A stretch of 7,230 nt of DNA. Source: Bacteroidota bacterium. GTDB lineage: Bacteria; Bacteroidota; Rhodothermia; Balneolales; HLUCCA01. Position 1 is the first letter of the stretch; the number at the start of each line of letters is the position of its first letter. The position numbers were made by a program, and so were the translations under genes. The stretch spans positions 1 through 7,230 of the forward strand of contig DLXM01000241.1 of assembly GCA_003448835.1 (NCBI GenBank), written 5' to 3'. Below, in pieces: positions 1 through 6,381 of the stretch. Below the pieces are notes generated by a model that ran no database searches, was not told the DNA's origin, and worked only from the letters and a program-made list of their open reading frames with translations.

Positions 1-2379
1 TTGCAGATTTCGACAGATGAAGATATGTCGGACCCTGTGTTTACATCGTCAACTTTGACTCGTGGCGATGATCCGGATGAAGTCACATTTACCCTTCCTT
101 CAGAAGATCGGTTGCAATTCGGAGAAACCTACTCTTGGCAAGTTACTGCAACTAATGCAGACGATGATGTGGAATCTGGAATAAGCAGATTTTCGACACT
201 ACTAGAGGGAATAGTACTTACAAATCCGGTCACTGGAAAAGTGTTTGAATCAGTGGATGAATTCGCGAATGAAACGTTTACCTGGGATTCAAATATGAAT
301 GCTGACTTTGAAGATGTTACCCAAGCACTCATGATAAATGATCGAATTCAAACCGAAGATAACTCTGCCTATAATTTATTGACAAGGAACGGCAGAGAGT
401 TTACATCGCAAAAACCTTACAATATAGAGCGATTCATCCATGGATTTACGTACTTCTGGAATGTTACAAACGCTTACAGCGATAATAATTCAAGCACAAC
501 TATAGTGTTTCAATCAGAATATCGTCCATTCAGTATTGCACCTGAGAAACCAGTGTTGAACGCTCCAGCTGAGAATGCGACAGTCACTTCGACTACTCCA
601 TTTCAATGGACCACAGAAGAACGATTTATAACAAATGATTCAGTAGACCCCCAATTAGAGGGTAACTTCCAGGTACAGATCCTGTTCGATAAAAATACAA
701 ATGTTGATCAAGTTACCCCTGAACAGGGATATCAGTTTGTTATTGATGGGACCGACGCATTAAAAGAATCATTCACATTAGAGGAGCTATTCGCTACCCA
801 AACTGATGTGCCCATCAGCGCATTGGGCCCTAAATATGGAGAAACATTGCATTGGCGTGTAAAAATAGATCCGAACTATGCTAAACTCGATCAGAAACGC
901 AAAACGATCTGGTCAAACACAAGATCATTTGTTTCTCAAGTAGGCTCCTTGAAAAGACCCATCCTTGTGTCACCGGATAATAACGCACAAGGTGTGGCTA
1001 TTTCAGGTCGAGCTTTTAAATGGAAACCGGAAAGTATTTCCGATGAAGTGGATGAAATTCTTTTGGAAGTATCAACAAACAAATTCTTTCCAAGGGATGG
1101 GACTATCTCCAAAAAAGTCACCATATCCTCGGGATCACCAACTGAAACTACAATTGACGAAAACCTGGAGTTCAGTAAACGGTACTTTTGGAGAGTAACC
1201 GCAACGGACACCGACAAATCAATTAGTAGTACTAGTAATGAATTCGAATTCAATACAGAGTCATCAACACCTGATGTGATTACATTGGTTTATCCTAATG
1301 ACTCCGAGACTGCTCAGATCAGCAGAACACCGACGTTCACCTGGAAAACCGATCGCAAAGCAACACGATATCGATTGTTGGTTTACAGGGGCATTTCAAG
1401 TGATGCGATCATAGATCAGTACATCGATGTTACCGATCAAAATGCCAATTTGCAGGAACTATCTTTCAAACTATCGGATCCTTTGCAACACGAGACGAGG
1501 TATACTTGGGAAGTGTTAGGGTACCATGAAGATGAAAAAGGGAAAGAACCTGCGAAAAGGTGGAGCTTTACAACCGACAAAAAACCACCTGCAGCTATCA
1601 GTCTTACAATGAAATTTAGCTTTTCTACAGTTGTTGATTGGAGTGTTGCGGATCAACTCGCTTATGCTAAAGCATTATGTTTAGAAACAGGTCTAACTAT
1701 AGACAAATGCAATGTTATTGTAAATACAAATCCCGCCTCAAGTAAATCTAATACGAACCCACAGAATTCGGATATACTGGACACCAATGAGGCCCTTCTT
1801 CCTGTAATTTGGTCACCAATGGTAGATAATACCTCTGAATTTCCAATTATCGATTATGCAATTGAGTATAGAGAAAAAGGGACAGAAGAATGGATGGCGT
1901 TGGAGCGTGAATCATCACCGGATACCATCGCGGTGATCACTGGACTAAAAGCAGCAACATTGTACGAAATCCGACTGGCCGCAGGAAATGAAAACGGCTT
2001 TGGTGAATTTTCAGAGCCTGCGGAAGCTGAGTCCATTGATCTTCAGGTCATTTTGGATTTCATTGATGAGGTCGCTGATTTAATAACCACTTCGATCGAG
2101 TCCACCGAAATGCCATTGGAATTTGCGCTATTCCAGAATTATCCGAATCCGTTTAATCCAGCCACGACGATTCGGTTTGCACTGCCGGAGGCTTCAGAGG
2201 TACAACTGGAAGTGTATTCGATCCTGGGACAACGGGTGGCAGTGCTCTCCGAGGGACTCAAACCGGCCGGATACCACTCCATCCAACTCGACGCGTCCCG
2301 TTACGCAAGTGGGACCTACGTGTACCGCCTCCGTGCCGGGAATTATGTCTCGACGAAGAAGTTTATGTTGATTAAGTAA
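1..2379 (+). CDS. Secreted multi-FN3 protein with C-terminal T9SS type A sorting domain (5' truncated)
   Basis: The frame is open from base 1 and stops at TAA 2377-2379. The first codon, TTG, reads as an internal Leu of an Ig/FN3-like strand (LQISTDEDMSDPVF), so the true start lies upstream. Residues are numbered from the window start. Five Ig/FN3-like repeats are visible by their recurrent aromatic-x-Trp-x-Val strand: W46, W153, W285, W397 and W503, spaced 106-132 residues. Residues about 526-597 are a non-repeat insert holding the only two cysteines, C560 and C570. A canonical FN3 domain follows at about 598-680 (GLKAATLYEIRLAAGNENG). After a linker, residues 708-792 form a T9SS type A sorting domain beginning FALFQNYPNPFNP and ending in a basic tail (STKKFMLIK). 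In this family that domain directs passage through the outer membrane and is then usually removed. The protein is therefore probably released or surface-attached, with an adhesive or structural role; no catalytic domain is visible. The family and secretion route are well supported, the specific function is unknown. Confidence 0.9.
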   Translation: MQISTDEDMSDPVFTSSTLTRGDDPDEVTFTLPSEDRLQFGETYSWQVTATNADDDVESGISRFSTLLEGIVLTNPVTGKVFESVDEFANETFTWDSNMNADFEDVTQALMINDRIQTEDNSAYNLLTRNGREFTSQKPYNIERFIHGFTYFWNVTNAYSDNNSSTTIVFQSEYRPFSIAPEKPVLNAPAENATVTSTTPFQWTTEERFITNDSVDPQLEGNFQVQILFDKNTNVDQVTPEQGYQFVIDGTDALKESFTLEELFATQTDVPISALGPKYGETLHWRVKIDPNYAKLDQKRKTIWSNTRSFVSQVGSLKRPILVSPDNNAQGVAISGRAFKWKPESISDEVDEILLEVSTNKFFPRDGTISKKVTISSGSPTETTIDENLEFSKRYFWRVTATDTDKSISSTSNEFEFNTESSTPDVITLVYPNDSETAQISRTPTFTWKTDRKATRYRLLVYRGISSDAIIDQYIDVTDQNANLQELSFKLSDPLQHETRYTWEVLGYHEDEKGKEPAKRWSFTTDKKPPAAISLTMKFSFSTVVDWSVADQLAYAKALCLETGLTIDKCNVIVNTNPASSKSNTNPQNSDILDTNEALLPVIWSPMVDNTSEFPIIDYAIEYREKGTEEWMALERESSPDTIAVITGLKAATLYEIRLAAGNENGFGEFSEPAEAESIDLQVILDFIDEVADLITTSIESTEMPLEFALFQNYPNPFNPATTIRFALPEASEVQLEVYSILGQRVAVLSEGLKPAGYHSIQLDASRYASGTYVYRLRAGNYVSTKKFMLIK

Positions 2380-2420
2380 AAGAATCCAAGACGACTAATT
2401 CAATCCTGTATAAAAAATCT

Positions 2421-2467
2421 GCACATAAAAAAAAGGGGGGAAGCTTTTGACAGCCTGTCCCCTTTTT
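2421..2467 (+). terminator. Hairpin terminator T1, copy A
   Basis: An A-run and G-run (2430-2441) pair with a C-run and T-run (2456-2467). The loop is about 14 nt, and inside it GCT (2443-2445) can pair with AGC (2452-2454). Relative to copy B, the left arm carries GG at 2439-2440 where B has AC, giving one G:U wobble and one mismatch, so this copy is slightly degenerate. It begins 41 bp after the CDS1 stop and fits a rho-independent terminator for that gene. The A-run on one side and T-run on the other would let it work on both strands. Confidence 0.75.
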
Positions 2468-2538
2468 AAGTTAAATAACAGGGTCCCATTTCATCAAACA
2501 TTAAAAGACCCTTACATACATTAGATGAACCGAATTGA

Positions 2539-2580
2539 TCTCATGGGCAGAAGCTTCACCGCTTTTGCCCATTTTTTTTA
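2539..2580 (+). terminator. Hairpin terminator T2, copy A
   Basis: A 12-bp stem pairs 2543-2554 (ATGGGCAGAAGC) with 2561-2572 (GCTTTTGCCCAT), containing a single G:U pair, around a 6-nt loop TTCACC. A run of eight T follows (2572-2579). This is a textbook intrinsic terminator on the + strand. It is the second one behind CDS1, 160 bp after its stop, and shields CDS2 from read-through. Confidence 0.85.
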
Positions 2581-2595
2581 TAGCAATGATTGATC

Positions 2596-2607
2596 TCACT
2601 TAAGTGA
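2596..2607. promoter_or_regulatory. 12-bp perfect palindrome upstream of CDS2 (possible operator)
   Basis: TCACTTAAGTGA is a perfect inverted repeat, with TGA (2591-2593) and TCA (2608-2610) extending it past a 2-nt offset. It lies about 135 bp before the CDS2 start and just beyond terminator T2, where a regulator site could sit. A 12-bp palindrome is expected about once or twice by chance in a window this long, so this is only a candidate. Confidence 0.2.
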
Positions 2608-2742
2608 TCAGGTGCTGTTCAAATAGACTGATTTTGATTTTCGAGTTTAATTTTTCAATTCCATCTGACCCGGATATTGTATTATTTCAATCCTTTGTCG
2701 ATATTTAGCGCCAAGTGTTTAGTATTATTTTAACTGCAATTA

Positions 2743-4398
2743 ATGGTCATTCATATTAAGTCTTTGTTGGGCATTCTGATGCTATTAAATAGCTGGTCCT
2801 CAACCATAGATGTTCCGACTTCAAGTCCCGGTGCAAGTACGCTTTCTGAAATCGAATCCAAAGCTCGTCAAATTTCATCGAATGAAGACCGCATCGCTGA
2901 ATTAAATCGGCTTATGAATGAGTCCATCGTTCAGGAACAAAATAAACTCAACGATATGACTCAGGAAATCAATCACCTGACAAACAATCGGTCATCGGAG
3001 CTTGCCAATGCGCTGGACCGCAAACGCGAGGAGATTGAAAACAGCCAGGTCTGGATCAACCGACGAAATTCTGCTGAAGCTGGTTATAAAGAATATAATC
3101 CGGGCACTTGTAGTGCAGGCGGTCCACCTCCCATTTGTGTAGTCGACCACTGGTACAGAGTTTCCGTCAGCGAAGCCAGGCGCGAATATGATAGAATGGT
3201 CAACGAGGAATTAAACAAAGTCCGCAGTCAGGTTGAACGAGAATATGACACAAATTTAGAGAATAAGAAAAATGCTCTACATCAGTTTCAGTTTATGGAG
3301 AATGATTTTGTCCGCCGTCGCAACGACTGGAACCGCCAAATTCAACAGCTTCGCAACCAAAATGATCAGCTCCGACAAGATATTACTCGACTGAGTCAGG
3401 TGTATCGCGACAAAGTTGTGAGTGGCACCGAAGCAATGACCCTTCCCTGGGCTCGAAATTTAATGGAACTCGTGGCGGAAAAACATTTTTTTGAACTGCG
3501 TATCGACATCGCAAGGGTCCGATTGAGTGATCTGAAAGTTGAGCAGTCTCAAGCCATTACTGATGCTCGAAATAAAGTTCTCGAAGAAGAGAACGCCAAG
3601 ATTGAAACTAATCGGCAGCGCATCAATCAATTAAATTTGGACCTTGTAACACTCGATAATCAATATCGTGAGCGGTTAAATCCATTACTGACGAATCGGA
3701 ACTCACTTACAAATCTTTTTACTGAGGTGCGGGCGAAATTGATGAACCGAAACCTTCGAACCGCTGAAGAAATTGTGGAGCTCGAACAGGACGAACAGGA
3801 CCTGGATCAGCGAATCAATGACGTAAATCAACAGATTTCAGCCCTGGAAACCGATTATGAAGCTCGAAAACAGGCCATGAGGACCGAAATCCTACAAAAA
3901 GATCGTGAAAATTGGGAACTCAGTACTGATATTTCCAACAAACAAAATCAGGCCGAAGAACGTGTTAAACGAGCTTTTACGACTCGTGATAAAATTTTGA
4001 ATGACGCTATTGCTGCTCGGGTTACCGGATTGCAGAATAATGATCAGCTGATCAGACAGCGAATGACCGAGTATGATGACTATATGATGCGATATGCCTG
4101 TGTTCTTGATAGCGAACGAATCCGTTTGATAAATGCATGTCAATCAGCCGGAGCTTCCTGTTCTGGCTACGATACCGGATCGACTTCGACAAAAGTCTGG
4201 AGTGACACCTCATCGTGTGTGCAGGCAATGGAAAACCTGCGAAATTATGGGACTTATTATGGTTGCGATCGTGAGACTCCATTATATCAGCAGGCCTTTA
4301 ATGGTAAAGTCAACGGACTCTCCGACGCCGATATTCAAGCAGCGCAACGATCCACAACCCGGACCCGTTTTAACAACATTTTAGACAGCATCAATTAA
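2743..4398 (+). CDS. Exported coiled-coil protein with cysteine-containing loop and Cys-rich C-terminus, unknown function
   Basis: I do not recognise this 551-residue protein. ATG 2743 is preferred: an in-frame stop lies just upstream (2731-2733), and this start gives a signal-peptide-like N-terminus, with positive charge at residues 4-6 and a hydrophobic core SLLGILMLLNSW. No clear cleavage site or lipobox is visible. The rest is mostly long charged helices rich in E, Q, N and R with heptad-like spacing. Helices run about 33-115 and 140-225, then break at P235-W236; another long helical stretch follows, kinked at P314 and free of proline until about residue 511. Between the first two helices is a short loop with C123, three prolines (128-130) and C132. 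The C-terminal 100 residues contain C453, C466, C473, C492 and C508 in a Gly/Ser/Tyr-rich segment. Seven cysteines in an exported protein suggest disulfides. It probably forms an operon with CDS3. A structural or scaffold role in the envelope is inference. Confidence 0.85.
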   Translation: MVIHIKSLLGILMLLNSWSSTIDVPTSSPGASTLSEIESKARQISSNEDRIAELNRLMNESIVQEQNKLNDMTQEINHLTNNRSSELANALDRKREEIENSQVWINRRNSAEAGYKEYNPGTCSAGGPPPICVVDHWYRVSVSEARREYDRMVNEELNKVRSQVEREYDTNLENKKNALHQFQFMENDFVRRRNDWNRQIQQLRNQNDQLRQDITRLSQVYRDKVVSGTEAMTLPWARNLMELVAEKHFFELRIDIARVRLSDLKVEQSQAITDARNKVLEEENAKIETNRQRINQLNLDLVTLDNQYRERLNPLLTNRNSLTNLFTEVRAKLMNRNLRTAEEIVELEQDEQDLDQRINDVNQQISALETDYEARKQAMRTEILQKDRENWELSTDISNKQNQAEERVKRAFTTRDKILNDAIAARVTGLQNNDQLIRQRMTEYDDYMMRYACVLDSERIRLINACQSAGASCSGYDTGSTSTKVWSDTSSCVQAMENLRNYGTYYGCDRETPLYQQAFNGKVNGLSDADIQAAQRSTTRTRFNNILDSIN

Positions 4399-4459
4399 TT
4401 TTTGCATTGCCGTTAATGCACTTTAAATATCACAACTCACAAAAATTCGTCGTCAAACA

Positions 4460-6109
4460 ATGGTAAAACGATTCCTGATTTCAGCACTGACAGTGTTGTC
4501 CATCTGCGCCATCCTGGTTGCTCCGATCTATGCACAGTCCGACTCTACCGACACCAACGCAAGCATGCAAAAAGCAATTGCACAGAACCTGTGGGATGAT
4601 GTGCTGCTCATTGCCAGTGATATGTTGATTGAAAATCCGAATGTCGGGGATGGATATTACTATACGGCTTTGGCATTTTACCGTCTTGGAGATGTTGAAA
4701 AAGCCCGTGAATATCTGGCGTTTACTGAGGATTTTGATGAAGAAAGTCTACAGACCTTGGTGGCTGAGATCCACGAAGAAATGAATTATAATGAAAGTCT
4801 GGAGCAGGCAGCATCCCAAATTGGTTCGATTCAGCAATCGGGTAACGCAGCAGTGGCCGCAGATGAATGGCAGGAATTATGGACACAGGATAAATCCCAA
4901 GTGGATTTTGCTCTGAATGCGGTGCAATTATTTGTACAACAAAAGCGATACCTGGAAGCCTTGGAGGTCCTTGGTGATCCGACTCTGAGAACCGTTTCAG
5001 AGGCCAATCAAGCCATACGCGCCATCAATAGTACTCCTGAAATGGTGGCTCATTACGCATACAACAATGCGATGAGAGATGGTGGAATTGCATTGTCAGG
5101 CGGAAATTATCAGCAAGCTATCAGCCAGTTTAATACGGCGTTGCGTGTCAGACCGAATGATGTGGATGCGACTCGTTTCAAGCGCGAATCTGAGGATGAA
5201 TTAGCCTGGGAGACGGCAAAAGCAGTGAACTCAATCGATTCATACGATGTCTATGTCTCTGGTAACACGAACAAAAAATATCTGGCGGAGGCCAAATCCA
5301 TTATTCGGGATGGATTATTCTTCCATGGAAGAAATAATGCGGAGAATGATAATGTGCAATTAGCGGAATATAATTTGAATCGATTTGCCAGTGAGTATCC
5401 AACGGATCCCAGTGTGGCTGAATCTCGAAATTTATTATGTAGTATGTACATCCGAATTGGAGACCGAAATTCGTCCGGCACAACGGTCGGTGCGCAACGT
5501 ACCGCAGTTGATTATTACACCCGAGCTCAAAATGTTTGCGATACCGATGGTGGACTTGGAAGCAAAATCACTCGGTCGAATCGAAAAGCTACAAACTGGG
5601 CTCGTCCGAGTCAGGCATTCATGGCGTTCACATATGACGATTTAAGTACCTACGGACTCACTATTGGTAACTTACATACCCGTGGTGCCGGATTTTATCT
5701 AACGGCTCGTGCAAATGAAGCCTTGTTCAATGCTAGCGACTTGTATACGGTCGATGACAATGGAAATCTGGATGGTGCCAATAGTTCGTACAGCTATCGG
5801 GATGCAGGTGGACGGCAAATCATCAACGGTGAAGGACTCATCGGATTAACATATGAGATTGGATATCCTCTCTGGTTATTTGCCGGAGCCGGTGTAGCGT
5901 ATAATGCCGAACAGTGGGAAATTGATGAGTATTTGAGGGGAGATTTCTACGAAACACAATGGATCCGCAATACGGATCAGTCCAACTACGAGCCCGTTTT
6001 TGAAATTGGTGCCATTCTGAATTTCAGTGGATTTCATTTACAGGCCGGAATAAAAGGATATGATGCCGAGCGGACATTCATTACGCTGGGAGGCGGTTTC
6101 TCATTCTAG
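4460..6109 (+). CDS. Exported TPR-like protein with probable C-terminal outer-membrane beta-barrel
   Basis: This is a 549-residue protein. ATG 4460 follows an A-rich leader without a Shine-Dalgarno sequence and opens a clear signal peptide: MVKR, a hydrophobic stretch to about residue 21, then probable cleavage after A25 (PIYA/QSDS). TPR-like helix pairs are visible at about 35-90 (YYYTALAFYRLGDVEKAREYL) and 204-243 (ALSGGNYQQAISQFNTALRV, then RPNDVDA). A further helical segment spans about 285-362 and holds C327 and C360, the only mature cysteines. From about residue 382 the sequence switches to alternating aromatic/small beta-strands with Gly/Asn/Asp-rich turns (LIGLTYEIGYPLWLFAGAGV, FHLQAGIKGY) and ends in FSF. 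A terminal Phe on a beta-strand is the typical signal recognised by the BAM assembly machinery. About 168 residues would fit an eight-stranded barrel. The likely location is the outer membrane, with the TPR part in the periplasm. The gene lies 61 bp after CDS2, so co-expression is likely. Not recognised as a named family. Confidence 0.85.
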   Translation: MVKRFLISALTVLSICAILVAPIYAQSDSTDTNASMQKAIAQNLWDDVLLIASDMLIENPNVGDGYYYTALAFYRLGDVEKAREYLAFTEDFDEESLQTLVAEIHEEMNYNESLEQAASQIGSIQQSGNAAVAADEWQELWTQDKSQVDFALNAVQLFVQQKRYLEALEVLGDPTLRTVSEANQAIRAINSTPEMVAHYAYNNAMRDGGIALSGGNYQQAISQFNTALRVRPNDVDATRFKRESEDELAWETAKAVNSIDSYDVYVSGNTNKKYLAEAKSIIRDGLFFHGRNNAENDNVQLAEYNLNRFASEYPTDPSVAESRNLLCSMYIRIGDRNSSGTTVGAQRTAVDYYTRAQNVCDTDGGLGSKITRSNRKATNWARPSQAFMAFTYDDLSTYGLTIGNLHTRGAGFYLTARANEALFNASDLYTVDDNGNLDGANSSYSYRDAGGRQIINGEGLIGLTYEIGYPLWLFAGAGVAYNAEQWEIDEYLRGDFYETQWIRNTDQSNYEPVFEIGAILNFSGFHLQAGIKGYDAERTFITLGGGFSF

Positions 6110-6188
6110 TACCACCACAATATGTGAATTCCAGTGCCATCCGGCTGGACTCGATGGCCATTTATTTTTCGATTTTTTTAAGATAGAA

Positions 6189-6231
6189 TCTCATTGGTAG
6201 AGGCTTCACCGCTTTTGCCCATTTTTATTTA
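6189..6231 (+). terminator. Hairpin terminator T2, copy B
   Basis: The loop (TTCACC) and right arm (6211-6222) are identical to copy A. The left arm (6193-6204, ATTGGTAGAGGC) has diverged. Pairing survives mostly through three G:U wobbles, with one U:C mismatch at the third pair. The T-rich tail is interrupted (TTTTTATTT). It begins 80 bp after the CDS3 stop and is the best terminator for the CDS2-CDS3 unit, though weaker than copy A. Confidence 0.7.
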
Positions 6232-6320
6232 ATACTCCATTCGCCATTCCCCGGAATTCCTCTCCCCACTCGGACGACTATTTCAAACCCCGACCCACCC
6301 GGACGACCCGGCGGCAACTA
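6228..6320. repeat. C-rich island with an imperfect 14-bp direct repeat between two terminators
   Basis: Bases 6241-6310 contain 33 C and 11 G (63% GC, strongly skewed to C on the + strand), unlike the AT-rich surroundings. A 14-mer, CCCACTCGGACGAC at 6265-6278, recurs at 6294-6307 with one change (T to C), start to start 29 bp. On the minus strand an uninterrupted 30-codon frame (TTG 6315-6317 to the stop at 6225-6227) reads as a Gly/Arg/Val-rich peptide containing GFEIVVRVGRGIPGNGEW. It is too short and lacks initiation signals, so I call it a sequence island rather than a gene. It could be the remnant of a dispersed repeat. Confidence 0.45.
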
Positions 6321-6322
6321 TA

Positions 6323-6368
6323 GCACATAAAAAAAGGGGACAAGCTTTTGACAGCCTGTCCCCTTTTT
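6323..6368 (-). terminator. Hairpin terminator T1, copy B (for the OmpA-like gene)
   Basis: A perfect 12-bp stem pairs 6331-6342 (AAAAAGGGGACA) with 6357-6368 (TGTCCCCTTTTT). GCT/AGC inside the loop can add three pairs. On the minus strand it begins 13 nt after the CDS4 stop and ends in seven T, so it suits intrinsic termination of CDS4. On the + strand it also has a T-run and would be a backup terminator for CDS3. The central loop has the same sequence and orientation as in copy A. Confidence 0.85.
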
Positions 6369-6381
6369 GGTGTAATTCGCA

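Larger units (their letters stand above)
2380..2742. other. Intergenic region with two terminator hairpins and a palindrome
   Basis: This 363-bp AT-rich gap separates CDS1 from CDS2. It holds hairpin T1 (2421-2467), hairpin T2 (2539-2580), a weak 6-bp inverted repeat (2480-2485 with 2507-2512, 21-nt loop), and a 12-bp palindrome (2596-2607). The stretch from about 2608 to 2742 should contain the CDS2 promoter, but I find no convincing match to either the sigma-70 or the Bacteroidota (TTTG / TAnnTTTG) consensus. A 23-codon minus-strand frame (2572 to 2501) begins MGKSGEAS and runs through T2. It has no ribosome-binding context and is not called as a gene. Confidence 0.7.

Noticed and set aside
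936..1253. Open frames on the opposite strand or in other phases of CDS1-CDS3 (for example 936-1253 minus, 3892-4143 minus, 5385-5645 plus)
   Set aside because: They lie wholly within well-supported genes, lack recognisable motifs and show no initiation context.
2501..2572. Minus-strand 23-codon frame starting MGKSGEAS across T2 copy A, with a related 14-codon frame at 6178-6222
   Set aside because: The shared residues come from the conserved terminator arm and loop. The two frames diverge right after it and end at different lengths, and neither has initiation signals. Best explained by the terminator repeat.
2694..2728. TTTG at 2694-2697 and TAGTATTA at 2720-2727 as a Bacteroidota-type promoter for CDS2
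   Set aside because: Two mismatches in the -7 element and 22-nt spacing; too weak to call in AT-rich DNA.
3784..3801. Tandem GAACAGGAC twice in CDS2
   Set aside because: Encodes Glu-Gln-Asp twice within a charged coiled coil; only two units, ordinary for such sequence.
4041..4054. 14-bp perfect palindrome TGATCAGCTGATCA inside CDS2
   Set aside because: Expected about 0.4 times by chance in this window, lies in coding sequence and has no supporting context.
4403..4420. Small inverted repeat TGCATT/AATGCA between CDS2 and CDS3
   Set aside because: Only a 6-bp AT-rich stem with no T-run after it; unlikely to terminate transcription, so the operon reading stands.
6136..6158. GCCATC/GATGGC hairpin followed by T-rich sequence after CDS3
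   Set aside because: A 6-bp stem with an 11-nt loop and interrupted T tract; T2 copy B just downstream is a better terminator.
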